Positions 21,201-26,123 of a stretch of DNA of 64,000 nt are shown in pieces. The stretch lies in assembly GCA_031292355.1 (NCBI GenBank), contig JARLHI010000055.1:62001-126000 (forward strand), in the 5' to 3' direction. The notes beneath the pieces were generated by a model. That model did no database searches and was not told the DNA's origin. It was given only the letters and a program-made list of their open reading frames with translations. The stretch's first letter is position 1. Each line of letters opens with the position of its first letter. This DNA comes from Candidatus Obscuribacterales bacterium (GTDB lineage: Bacteria; Cyanobacteriota; Vampirovibrionia; Obscuribacterales; Obscuribacteraceae). The position numbers were made by a program, and so were the translations under genes.

Positions 21201-23322
21201 AGTATCGATCACAACTGCTGTATTGAATCTTGGATTGAACAGCGACGTCACTTCTACAGGCGGTAACGTCAACATCGCAAATACAGGCGGCGCACCTCTG
21301 ACTGTCAACCTGGGCGCGGGCTCGAACATACAAGCAGCACCGAGCGGTTCCGTTAATTTCGACACACCAGGATCTCCTGGACAAATCACTGTCACTGGTA
21401 CTAGCGGTACTATTTCCGGTGGCATCACGAATTTCAATGGTGGCGTTTGTCTAAATCCTGTCACCGTTAATGTCGGTTTAATCGCTTCACCAATTACAGT
21501 AACTGGGGACATTGTAAACATCACCACTCAAACTGGTAATGTCGATGTTGTAAATAATATCGATGCCTGCGGAAATGTCAGTTTGATTGCAAATACTGGT
21601 GCTGTCACTGCTCAAAATATAACGACTAATTACACTTCTGGAAGCGCTGGCAATATCACCATTACCAGCCAAAATCCAACGACTTTCGGCAATCTCAACG
21701 CTGATGGTACTGGCGGTGCTAGCGCCGGCAACATCACCATCACAGCGCCCACAGTAACAGGCGGTTATATTGACGCGACAACATCCGGCTCAACACTTCC
21801 TGGTGGCAATCTCAATATATCGACAACGACTCTAGCTTTGAGTGGCAGAGATGGAGCAGGAGCCAGCATCAATGTCAGCAACACGTCTAATACCGGCGAT
21901 GGTGGCACTGTCAATCTCAATACGACTAGCACGACGGTCTTCACAGTAGGACCAGGCGGCGCAGCCACCGGTAACGGCACCAACGGAGCAATCCTTGCAA
22001 ATGGCGTCGACGGTGGCTTCCTCACCCTGACCAATGCCGGCAACTTAACGGTCAACCCCGGTGGCTTGATTGAAGCAAATGGAACGACTGGTACTGGCGG
22101 ACATGTGTTGATTCAAAACAGCACGACACCAGGTACAAATCCGCTGGTTGTAACCAACAACGGCACGATTGAAGCTATCAGTAATTCGGCAACCACCGGT
22201 TTGATTGGTTTGAACGGCGGGCCGGGTGCTCCCATTACCGTGCTCGGTAACGGTGACTTTATTGCCGGTGAATGTACTCACATCGGCAACTTAAATCAAA
22301 CAACGCTCGACTTTTTGACGACGCCGTCAGGCACCATCACAGTCAGCGCCACTTTGACGTTTATTCCTCACTATTGCACCCGCAGCGAAGTCGTCATCAT
22401 CAATATTCCGAAGCCTGTGATCGTGCACAGTCACCCCAACACCACCGGTCGCCACCTCGGCTCGGGACTGCCCGCAGTAGCACCAGTGCCCCTAATTGCT
22501 GGTGCTGGAGCTAATACTGCTTCCACACCTGCAGCCAATCCACTCTTGGGTGAAATCGCATTCTTTGGACAGCAACAGGAGCAACAGCAGCAACAGCAGT
22601 TCCCACTAGATTCGAAGACTCCTACTGATACAACCCAAGTCACTAATTTCGCCAATATCGATCAGATGGTTAATCCAGTAGCTGAAGAAAAGGACAAGAG
22701 TCTGACTTCTGATTTGATTGAAGGTTCGAAGACGTTCAGAGATGAATTCGCCGACGATGAAAAAGCTCGCTTGAATCAAGAACATGTTCTTATTGGTAGC
22801 AATACACAAAAGAACTTCTTCAATCTAGATAAAGGTAACGTGGTCTTCAATCCAAGCAAAGATATCGTCGTTCAGACTCACGAAGGCGAAATCTATATCG
22901 CGGCTGGCTCTAACGTATTCGTCATGGAAAATGGACATGACGTAGTCATCTACAATCTCCATGATGGCAAACGCAATGCCGTATCGATTATCAGTGCCAA
23001 GAAGAAAATGACTCTAGAACCTGGACGCATGCTGGTCCTTTCCAGACAAGATACGCGTGATTTCGAAAAAATCACCGCTGGCTTCCACGGCATAGGCTAT
23101 CGCAACATCAAGGAAGTTGACCTCGATTCTTCGATCAAAGCCTTCTATGGTGACTTCTCCATTCCTTCGGCTTTGACTCTGGTCGTTCCCTTAAAGAAGA
23201 TGTTTGCTTCAAGCGAACCGGCAGATCGTGCGGCAGTAGACCGAATTCTCAAGACATCCGTTATCTTGAGCAACTTCATTCCATCCAATTCGCCATTCAA
23301 CGGTGGCATGCCTGCTCGCTAA
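6202..23322 (+). CDS. Giant exported repeat protein with FecR-like C-terminal region
   Basis: About 5,700 residues in one open frame (open from 6115). Several starts are possible: ATG 6133, 6145 or 6202, or TTG 6256, the last giving the most compact signal peptide (KRLKASLGLFFLLGQPLSVA). After the predicted cleavage come a histidine-containing stretch, a long Ser/Thr/Asn linker, a region shared with the protein at 27425, and a huge core of short beta-strand-like turns (GTGNGGTVxL pattern), as expected of a right-handed beta-helix filament. A glutamine run (about 22571-22600) precedes a C-terminal region resembling FecR-type domains (GEIYIAAGSNVFVMENG then MTLEPGRMLVLSR). Filamentous-haemagglutinin-like surface adhesin or sheath is the best inference. 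Classic TPS and anchor motifs are not evident. Codon use looks like the neighbours. Confidence 0.85.
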   Translation: MSRLIHNGSLLVPCENFILPIKRLYSKRLKASLGLFFLLGQPLSVAVAHDLSSSSLTPLHASHIATSATLPNIHTHQALNTVPPTPAGHTGRHGAMLGNPTQTMTPNMGVYVHPASSLPIAPSMFKSQPMHFIVNSNPNGTGSHSAGSNTPSLNLHAAGLHNAITMSTTSGNSSSGNSSHSSSSTNSNPGTNSGSSTNGGSTNSSNTSNSGTTNSATTSTGNVNPGSSVQHVHNQTSTLANQTNSGSSSSNGSNSGSGTQTGSHSQTGSQTGTPTSSTSSTSSSTTSSTSSSSSTTTSVTASTTPTKSSGLVGSFTDSSNAQLNLASQHDSIIASNTAPIRIMVGGTLNGSGTVTGGTMVTINPGQHITPAQAVALDQIMSNGSQSLIVNGQGAATGGLVTLQEGSVAGVSALIVPTGVTVDAVGYTASNPLNVTGPIHINGTLLNLEQSSSATAVLNASNISVSHSGSITDILPSNLSYLNAMSASGLTINAINNVLNQGSITSGGVLNINAGGSISNVSTGSTVATISAPTVNLTSQTGSFTNSGTIAATVSHLTINSPNTITFQNTGGNLSANAGNINFRDSSYAGSGGLTLTGGNLNAQNVNINSGTGAVEANVNGLGGLVNINADSAHVTAATANLDLGKMNLTGDPSFYNTTGNVTINTNLTYSGQALAVVAHGDVDFASNVTTISTAGATGGNITILAGANFTSSGFPQGNNDTSSTLTVLGGVPGGGAINGASLTSINSSATAGAGGNVNIVAYGGINPTAGTVNLGNAAINTVGSTGSGNVTIIDGTQTAGNNLTVGSITTAGAVGGTGNITVGSATPTLGGPVTVAAGGNVVGTPWTMGSGLAGNVSTGAISANGANITLEAGSASTNGNIHVAGNITDTRSTAGNGGVVTIDSGSSTAFSVGASTANSVTNNILANNTAGGTGGQVIINQLGTGGVTIANTGTINVGTTSGTGGTVDITAGTGAFTATNATGTISAAGAGSVGSGGAIDISAGSFALTGGPLVLNANGTAAGSGAGGQINLSATGTGSTITVGNAAGNIELNVNSGSTGGNAGSVSVSTGGNLTVNSTTGILANVLGAGAAGNGATIDLQAGKAGAGSLAITGSLNGSAGSGGGSGGTVSLISNSATAFNIDGGGANGISGTITANAGGVAGNAAGTVFVQNKGTGGINLSVPAAIAVNASAAGGNGGNVTLDAGPGTLTLAAGTLNANATGPGSFNGGTITLNGNAIAIPGGAFTTSANGAGGGNGGVVTVTAATGNIGVGTTAGNLIVSTTGGSAGSATGNGGTVNLTASTGNVTVSNPAAFEVGPLGLNGNGSNITLSAGSTSAAGNLLVTGSLSANGIGTGAAGDITLFSNSTTAFTIGSAPGLNGVSGTVSASSGATATGASAGNVSITNAGTGGITLASDTAVAANAPIAGGNGGNISLLAPNGPVTLPNGTLSVNGTGATGNGGTITITDNTLTAGTVAFSANASGTGNGGIISITSADPAAKNIDAADLSFSATGGSAGSAFGSGGSVTFINAGSVTVDPTAITDNPIGTSGNGGTIKLASTSGDLLVTNSIQVNGVGGGAGGTVSLSSNSASPFTVTNVTPGPNGVDGTVSATGSSGGNISLNNTGSGGVTLTSTSVLNNAATAGNGGNLSITSSGGPINIPPGTFNVSAVGVTNGNGGNVTIIGTDVNVTPPSAPLNIMSNGLGTGNAGAVNVVATAAGSTLSIGPGNGDINITGNAGATNTGLASPVIITSGGNLTVDPAGLNLLPAANGDGTTVVLTAGTSGTGNLLVTGNIDVSGAGTGNGGSVTLTSASATPFTVNQNATVNGIDGTISANGGPQGGNAGSITINALGVTGGANGGINLGPTTNVSFNPLSSGAGGNGGNLTLNATNPAGSDGPITTNGGTLNASALGTGTQSGGTITFSSSVLNVNPATGPLILTANGAPGSSGNPGGNGGTINVTTTSATGDITVGNTTGQIETSATGGGSGSTSGNGGTIALSAGGNLTVTDTTYVNVAVLGTNGNGGNISLASSTKATNDNMQVTGNLSANGAGTGNGGTVNLSYSSTAGALTVGSATAGNFVTGNINADAPGTGNGGTVTIANAATGSNLDINLTNNAVISANAATASYPSNTTPLGNLILNSATGNVDVAGAGKLTGFINSQGTSVTVDPTATGAVTTVGAISATNGNAVINASNGTVAVPLGHIASATGNININTQTFYIDGTVTTSGAAASINVNSPGNLYVGGNGLMQVTGGGAASINVVANTGDMLTLDKAPVYAPGAAGTVLFSAIGTGGQIVLDAGTNQNMRDGNPATIQSPSLIFNNDAAFTARGATVYTVDSGPAGSNQPLTITTAQNGSGQIQTSGGSINITNNDSGQPITFASSSTTPPPPSTTLNLDGGPVTVTQNNSSTTVNSGVNVLSDNNITMNANEGSVINNGLISTSKASGFVDILSNADLTVGGTGTISVTGGGAGAINVDASNGVTTGHFLDFTGSQTFNAGTGGSVTWSSPYCPPAGTMGSVNISAGQTELVQSGVPLTIITPILTFGAASGITDTATSGTGINVVSGGDCWLTVTTPTGSTAAMTTSGANFNFSTGPVGGPAAVGDPVIFNQSGTGNSQLTLNGGTVTTTSSGANTTVTSGTTILANNSITMNVNNGTLQADGTIHSTTATGAAGTINVLSTGTLGLNSTGNITVDPTAANGGAGGTINVNAAGALTVQAGNLDASAVLAGTGTGGAGGTISVTSSTLAITGGAPLSLTANAAGAGNGGSISVKTTSATGDITVSPGAGGVSFQAQGGATSGNGGTVNVTAGNNLTLASATNTIDVTPLSTTGNGGTVNLTGSNASGGGTLTLGQSVNTNALAGGTGSGGAISVVNNSTALLSIPSGTLSADSGSLGGIGGKVTVTNNLFGVQLQGDITATGASNTSPTAGNSGQIAISSTGGKVEFDGGTLNASGTTGAANSSGGAVTVTASSITQPSGTEIFQANGSGIGAGGKLSLTTTGATGDITLGAGFQLNATGGSAGSASGNGGSVTVSAGRALDLGTGSIDVTPKGTSGNGGSVALTASTSAPGAMSLSETINANGVGTGNGGTVAITDNSNNAIVIPTSGISANSGTTGYGGSVSITNTGNAGGNGGIEIQSGTISATGSANTALNHGSITVNAVGGTNSGLVQLDGGSLTADATGAGNSNGGAVSVAGGTVSLTGVSENLTANASGTGNGGSVSISTVGVGGNITVGTSGSGLNLSATGGSAGSTSGNGGAVTVSASGNLSLPNGAAIAVNPLGNNGNGGTINLTGGAGTANASGYVAVNQGLTADGAGTGTGGTILVSYKDPTAADVLSVGSATGNNYVDGAIHADGGATGNGGAVTITNTSTTAGATLTVQQTADITAAGGTTSGALGNINFPTAVANPLPVSVTGDANLTGLVNSNGTSVYIYPHPATATTLTVGTITATTGDASAFTDCSNGSLTIIPVGSSITTTGAIGDVQLMGTTVTNNGNISSSRDVYVQTPTYTQASGTMNITRDLNFSTCTTGTALTVNASTALTAGRNITFDVSDFTNSPTPGQITVNAPSILAGSNADTIEINPGTSTASITSTGAIRGEVVDPLAVPGSTSDTVTVTANSATTPLEVGQIDAQQLPGSTFTATNLAVGGNITTVGNIIANGSAGTPVTLKADNIINDFSVTAASSDLTLTSTGAGHALTVSQNANGLLSSTNGNVNFNLPGATAQVTVTGTGDITAPSATNGYVNLNIGNSTATVAANAILGCVEDPGYATTPSGNVSISVAQNYSAGNPLTVGNFAATQTGATFLASNAEAGGAITTCGPITTASTLTLKADNVTNNAGGTGFALTSNSGDVVVESSANGRTLALDNANLITATNGNVDLNGTSTTTTGAVTVTGTGSLIANAGDFINVNLGAGAANISQTTLQGIVRDPNASATAGSSGSVLITDASSTTLQLGTFGSTSTISVTNSGGSTGTGDVSIATGSFATTSITLSASGAHASINDFTGSYLTTGATGSVILSANGGLGDGTGGFPGGVGNCDFPVFTNTPFLTLNAPNGSVRVTDSAAAQFVSANSANGSSALTSFHVEDDATSAGALGFQSGSSITSFNTVLNTTAGGIDLTNANIQATAGAGVGNVEIVSYLNISGTPTTLNPGALILDSTNGDIGTNATPFVVTTPTFSASAPLGSVYINDTSAGVAGVVTIVNPDTTNIACGITITSANTALNNYYVEATNANATNLVTGSGVTVTTTGASGHVAAVAPHGAVGNGTTPFATATNNVTANAGNGLVNVSNNNGTNPVTLVGGNILGTTLDNSASTTYTFTQAGAGALNNNDQVTGGTGVTLNTPGTINNQASAHITATTGNVTLASISPTTSPLTVNTSTGSLITATTGNINFNTTSAPGQVSITGTGDITAPSAVNGFVNLNIGSSTATVAANAIVGCVEDPESSTTPSGTVSITVAQDYSAGNPLTVGNFAATQPGATFTATNSSLTGGVSTCGNITADGNTTLSASNVTNTSYTVTSNNGNVIVSGTGSGALLTLANSGSLVSDTGTVDLNAAGAEGPVLVTGTGTISAATSVNTNIGSGTANITQGTISGLIQDPLAGTTQSGTVAITVSSATALSLGAFNSSNTVTAINNGNAISGIGDVTISANTSGTNGVIIKALGSNGNITDVGGFTLTSPTSVTLLANGGPTSGVGGISGGVGDCASPVLVNTPVLTANAQNGSVRVTDSAAVVVTGTNTANGTNSGTSYHLEDDAAVANAISFAGGSTLTAFTTILNTPNGGINLTNANIAAGGGAGTGNIEIVTKDDIAGVPTTNFAPGTLILASTNGSIGAANAPLITGATNISASAPTGGVYIDDTNTGTVNVVNPNTAGLHCGLTITGPNTAATRYFIEGSGSLVTGTGVTVTAPSVVVSATNNIGTGLSAFSTATQTLSAEGGGNVSIANGSATTTTLQNQTVGTNTYNNSAGGTYTISQTGGGDLSVANNNNVTGTSGVSITTAVLNLGLNSDVTSTGGNVNIANTGGAPLTVNLGAGSNIQAAPSGSVNFDTPGSPGQITVTGTSGTISGGITNFNGGVCLNPVTVNVGLIASPITVTGDIVNITTQTGNVDVVNNIDACGNVSLIANTGAVTAQNITTNYTSGSAGNITITSQNPTTFGNLNADGTGGASAGNITITAPTVTGGYIDATTSGSTLPGGNLNISTTTLALSGRDGAGASINVSNTSNTGDGGTVNLNTTSTTVFTVGPGGAATGNGTNGAILANGVDGGFLTLTNAGNLTVNPGGLIEANGTTGTGGHVLIQNSTTPGTNPLVVTNNGTIEAISNSATTGLIGLNGGPGAPITVLGNGDFIAGECTHIGNLNQTTLDFLTTPSGTITVSATLTFIPHYCTRSEVVIINIPKPVIVHSHPNTTGRHLGSGLPAVAPVPLIAGAGANTASTPAANPLLGEIAFFGQQQEQQQQQQFPLDSKTPTDTTQVTNFANIDQMVNPVAEEKDKSLTSDLIEGSKTFRDEFADDEKARLNQEHVLIGSNTQKNFFNLDKGNVVFNPSKDIVVQTHEGEIYIAAGSNVFVMENGHDVVIYNLHDGKRNAVSIISAKKKMTLEPGRMLVLSRQDTRDFEKITAGFHGIGYRNIKEVDLDSSIKAFYGDFSIPSALTLVVPLKKMFASSEPADRAAVDRILKTSVILSNFIPSNSPFNGGMPAR
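6690..7125 (+). repeat. Ser/Thr/Asn-rich low-complexity linker in the giant protein
   Basis: About 145 codons are almost entirely Ser, Thr, Asn and Gly (for example SSSGNSSHSSSSTNSNPG). It lies between the His-containing N-terminus and the first folded region. A shorter Asn/Ser linker occupies the same place in the second giant protein (about 27850-27990). It is probably a flexible stalk, and may be prone to length change through slippage. Confidence 0.75.
8830..12500 (+). repeat. Array of about six ~225-residue modules in the giant protein
   Basis: A recognisable segment of the type GNLLVTGxLxxNGxGTGNGG followed by SNSxTAFTV recurs with starts near 8836, 9524, 10219, 10888, 11560 and 12315, about 670-755 bases apart. 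Within each module the order is conserved: a GTxSAN turn, GGINL, GGNGGNxxL, GTLNxxAxG, then SATGGSAGSxxGNGG. The copies are diverged at the nucleotide level, so the array is old or diversified. Confidence 0.75.
14735..16330 (+). repeat. Second array of the same ~225-residue module
   Basis: The same order of motifs returns with units starting near 14740, 15420 and 16115 (for example LSETINANGVGTGNGGTVAI and VNQGLTADGAGTGTGGTILV), again about 690 bases apart. A non-modular stretch (about 12650-14280) lies between the two arrays. Confidence 0.7.
17290..21330 (+). repeat. Tandem duplication of a ~678-codon block in the giant protein
   Basis: Block 1 (about 17290-19320) and block 2 (about 19320-21330) align at an offset of 2,034 bases. 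Shared landmarks include TATVAANAI then GCVEDP (both blocks), YSAGNPLTVGNFAATQ, VRVTDSAA, HVEDDA/HLEDDA, GGIDLTNANI/GGINLTNANI and GSVYINDT/GGVYIDDT. The nucleotide match is high but imperfect, so this is a real diverged duplication and not an assembly artefact. Each block contains shorter sub-units marked by a G-x-(V/I)-x-D-P motif. Confidence 0.85.
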
Positions 23323-23401
23323 ATGCGTGAGAAGCTCTTACATTGAAGAATGAACGCAAGTTGAGTAAGCTCTTAGCCGGCTCGGTTACAGAGAACCCAG
23401 G

Positions 23402-24418
23402 ATGCGTCTGAATATCTGGCTGAAAGGCACCATCTTGACGACATTTATGTTTGCCTTGCCGCAGACGGTATTTTGTGGCGCGGACACCGCCATTGCTAGT
23501 GTGCTGAAGCTAGGAAAGAAGAGAACGCCTGCCAGCCCAATTTTTTCGAGTCACAGCAATCCTCTCGACAAAGAAATTTCGACCGACGCTATTCAATTGA
23601 TCGAAATTCTCGGTTTGCATGACAAACTGCAGCGCCTGCTCGAGCTCAATGCCCTGGCGGGAGACAAACCTTCGCGACTGTCAGCCGAACTGCGGGATGA
23701 AAGAACGGATTTGCATTTAGAAATTCTTGGCACTGTCGAAGAAACGCGTTTGCAAATCGACTTTGTTACGGCTGAAATCGACGAAGAGCAGGTCATACTC
23801 GAAGAAGGTATGCGCATCTTCGCAGAAGAAAGAGATGAGCGTGTCAATCGGGCCAATTTGTGGGCCTTTAGAACGAATGGAGCGCTCTGGGCAGTTGCTG
23901 AAGCGTTAACCATTCCCAGCTACAAATCACCCAAACTATCGGTGCCATCGGGGGCTGTGGGAATCATCGCCGGCATCGTGCCATCGCTGTTCTCAGGCTA
24001 TGCTACGCGCGCATCTGATGGTGGCAGTTTTAAGCGGCAAATCTATCCCAATATGATGACTGGTTTGTACAACCTTCCGACCATTCCTCGTGTGGAATTC
24101 CCGGATGTAGTCTGGCGCTGGCTCAATTCTTGCCCTGATGATGATAAGCGGAGCCGACGACAAGTGATGGTAGACCATTGGCGAGACGACAAGAACATCC
24201 ACATCTTCAACAATGGCATCAACCACGAGAAACTTATGCTTTTGACGGGAAACGAACCTTATTGCACAGATATGAAACTGATTTCAGACAAACTGATCAT
24301 GATGGGTCAACTGAAAGCGGTAACACTGCAGATGAGCCGCCCCCTTCTAGAAATTTGCATGGCCGCCCGCGGCAAAAAGCACTTTCAGCCTCTTACTCTT
24401 GACAAGGAGAGCCACTAG
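23402..24418 (+). CDS. Secreted protein with central coiled coil, unknown function
   Basis: A 338-residue product starting at ATG 23402, 79 bases after the giant gene. The N-terminus is a clear signal peptide (LKGTILTTFMFALPQTVFCG). Residues about 60-150 are highly charged and helical (LRDERTDLHLEILGTVEETR, AEIDEEQVILEEG), fitting a coiled coil. A hydrophobic patch (VGIIAGIVPSLFSGYATRA) follows, and then a mixed C-terminal domain with two separated cysteines (NSCPDDD and EPYCTD). I recognise no family. Its position and strand suggest co-transcription with the giant protein, so a periplasmic helper or surface-complex partner is possible. That role is only inferred from the context. Confidence 0.72.
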   Translation: MRLNIWLKGTILTTFMFALPQTVFCGADTAIASVLKLGKKRTPASPIFSSHSNPLDKEISTDAIQLIEILGLHDKLQRLLELNALAGDKPSRLSAELRDERTDLHLEILGTVEETRLQIDFVTAEIDEEQVILEEGMRIFAEERDERVNRANLWAFRTNGALWAVAEALTIPSYKSPKLSVPSGAVGIIAGIVPSLFSGYATRASDGGSFKRQIYPNMMTGLYNLPTIPRVEFPDVVWRWLNSCPDDDKRSRRQVMVDHWRDDKNIHIFNNGINHEKLMLLTGNEPYCTDMKLISDKLIMMGQLKAVTLQMSRPLLEICMAARGKKHFQPLTLDKESH

Positions 24419-24509
24419 AAGCTCAACTGATTGATACCCCAAATGCTGGATTACACTCAGCAGAATCAGGCGTAGTCTATGAACATATGGAAATTTGAGG
24501 TAACAAGCC

Positions 24510-24725
24510 GTGGACGACGTAAACGAATGGAGTGAACTCGAGCAAAAGCTTGATACAGCGCTTGAGCATAACACCAGCGAATTACACCAGATAGCTGAAA
24601 TTTATAAACGCCTGGGTATGACTGATCAGGCCAAAGAAATTGAAACTCTAATTACTCACCAGAAGAAGATTGTACCTATAGTGAGTACCTGCCGTACGAC
24701 CAAACAGAGCAGACGAGCTTGCTAG
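24510..24725 (+). CDS. Small acidic helical protein
   Basis: A 71-residue product from a GTG start at 24510, with GAGGTAA about 7 bases upstream. The sequence is helical and charged (WSELEQKLDTALEHN, AEIYKRLGMTDQAKEIETLI), and its second half resembles a single TPR hairpin. The Cys/Arg-rich tail (CRTTKQSRRAC) is odd and may reflect a frame that runs on past the original end. There is no signal peptide. It follows the secreted protein by about 90 bases on the same strand and converges with the gene at 24729. Function unknown. Confidence 0.5.
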   Translation: MDDVNEWSELEQKLDTALEHNTSELHQIAEIYKRLGMTDQAKEIETLITHQKKIVPIVSTCRTTKQSRRAC

Positions 24726-24728
24726 GAG

Positions 24729-25025
24729 TCAAACTATCTCACTGCCACTTTTGGCTTGATATCTCGACGCAATCCACCAACGCTTAATGACGCGAAGGGA
24801 TCTAGTTGAGAGGAAAAAACCACATGGTGGAACTAACGCATGTAGCCAGAACCGCTGTGCGCCCATTACATAGAGAAACGCACAAGCGACCAGGTACGTG
24901 ATCAGACATATTGCTCCAACTCGGACGCCGCTGGCTTCCCAAGCCTTATCAGCCTCGACTCTGGCATTGCGTTGCTTGATTATTTCCAGCTGTCGCTCAA
25001 TTTCTTCCAATCGTTCGTCTGTCAC
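24729..25025 (-). CDS. Small two-helix membrane protein
   Basis: A 98-residue protein with a charged N-terminal helix (MTDERLEEIERQLEIIKQRN then ARVEADKAWEASGVR) followed by two membrane helices (ICLITYLVACAFLYVMG and LVPPCGFFLSTRSLRVIK). The NARVEADKAWE-x-S and GF-x-LSTRSL signatures match a widespread bacterial family of small two-TM proteins of unknown function. It probably sits in the inner membrane with its helical N-terminus in the cytoplasm. It lies 29 bases downstream of the DUF4239 gene on the same strand, so the two may form an operon of membrane proteins. Confidence 0.72.
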   Translation of the reverse strand: MTDERLEEIERQLEIIKQRNARVEADKAWEASGVRVGAICLITYLVACAFLYVMGAQRFWLHALVPPCGFFLSTRSLRVIKRWWIASRYQAKSGSEIV

Positions 25026-25054
25026 AGCGCCTCCAGCCTTGTTTTTGGTCGTTA

Positions 25055-25837
25055 CTATTTGGGCTCCGTTGTGATCTCACTTAAATGCTTTGCCCTGAAG
25101 TTTTCAAAAGGCAAACTCGAGACATGGACATCGCCCGAGAAGGGATAGCCATACATTGCGACAATTGCTAGATTGAGAGCGAGAATCAAGGTGATGAGGG
25201 TAGTCGTTAGCAGTTGTACGATAAACTTTTGAGCCGAGAAAAGGTACGTAAATAGTACGAGAACAGCGCCCCCAAAGACAAGCACTGCCCAGATGATTGC
25301 GTCTCCGGAGCGAGAGATAGCGTTCAATCTCGTTTCACGATTGTCACCTAAAGTGTTGACCTCAGTCAGCAGCGCCGCATGCAAATCAGCGTCTCTGGTT
25401 TGGGTAGGTTTGAAATCGACCACCTCATTCCACAGCTCGCTGACAATGTCGTGAGCTTTTTCACTGTGCTTACCGCTATTCATCAGCGGCCATTCATTCG
25501 TAATGACGATCTGGGCGTACTCTAAACAGAGCTTCCGGAGCGATATTTTTTGTTCAGGGGGTAGACCGTGAGCAAGATGATAGATGTCATGCAAACTGTT
25601 CGCTTCTTGTGCGACCGTTAATCGCGCCTGGTCGAAAGTATTTAATGAGCCAACAACCACAAGTCCCAGAATTACTGAATAGAGAGTGCCGATTGTGGAA
25701 AACATATATCCAGAAACTTCGTGATTGAGCCGCAACAATTCGTGCGGAGCGTATCGGCGCACCACTAACAAACCCGAAATTGCAGCAGCGACGCTGGAAA
25801 GACAAAGGAGACTCAAAAACCAATACGTGCCAAACAT
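25055..25837 (-). CDS. DUF4239 (bestrophin-like) membrane protein
   Basis: A 260-residue protein with four predicted membrane helices in two pairs: an N-terminal one (YWFLSLLCLSSVAAAISGLL), one at about residues 43-65 (FSTIGTLYSVILGLVVVGSL), and two near the C-terminus (IIWAVLVFGGAVLVLFTYLF and LLTTTLITLILALNLAIVAM). A soluble helical domain lies between, starting with the conserved AQEANSLHDIYHLA segment. This layout is characteristic of DUF4239, a family distantly related to bestrophin channels. Ion transport is possible but unproven for the family. ATG start at 25837. It is probably co-transcribed with the small membrane protein downstream. Confidence 0.82.
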   Translation of the reverse strand: MFGTYWFLSLLCLSSVAAAISGLLVVRRYAPHELLRLNHEVSGYMFSTIGTLYSVILGLVVVGSLNTFDQARLTVAQEANSLHDIYHLAHGLPPEQKISLRKLCLEYAQIVITNEWPLMNSGKHSEKAHDIVSELWNEVVDFKPTQTRDADLHAALLTEVNTLGDNRETRLNAISRSGDAIIWAVLVFGGAVLVLFTYLFSAQKFIVQLLTTTLITLILALNLAIVAMYGYPFSGDVHVSSLPFENFRAKHLSEITTEPK

Positions 25838-26123
25838 TAAATAAACTCTTTAAAAACTATAGAGAACTAAATGCACTTAAAACCAAGTATTCGTTTTAGC
25901 ACATACATCATCATTGTGTCTGCAATGTGCGTCTCTTTCTGCGGTTCAAAATGAGACAAGCGAAACAGTTGGCACCAATGGTGGTGCGACAATCCAACTG
26001 CTGACATTTACAACATTTATAGCAGAGTATTTTGAAACAGCTGGCATATAATAAAACGCACCTACATCTCTTGCAAGACGCAACTAGCTTCACCGTGTTA
26101 ATGGAGTCATCAGTCAGATTTTT

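Noticed and set aside
23332..23380. AAGCTCTTA present twice in the gap after the giant gene
   Set aside because: A nine-base direct repeat in one short gap has no clear function and may be chance.
25911..26093. Cys-rich 60-codon minus-strand ORF
   Set aside because: It lies in the promoter gap between divergent genes, lacks a ribosome-binding site and has an irregular composition; probably chance.
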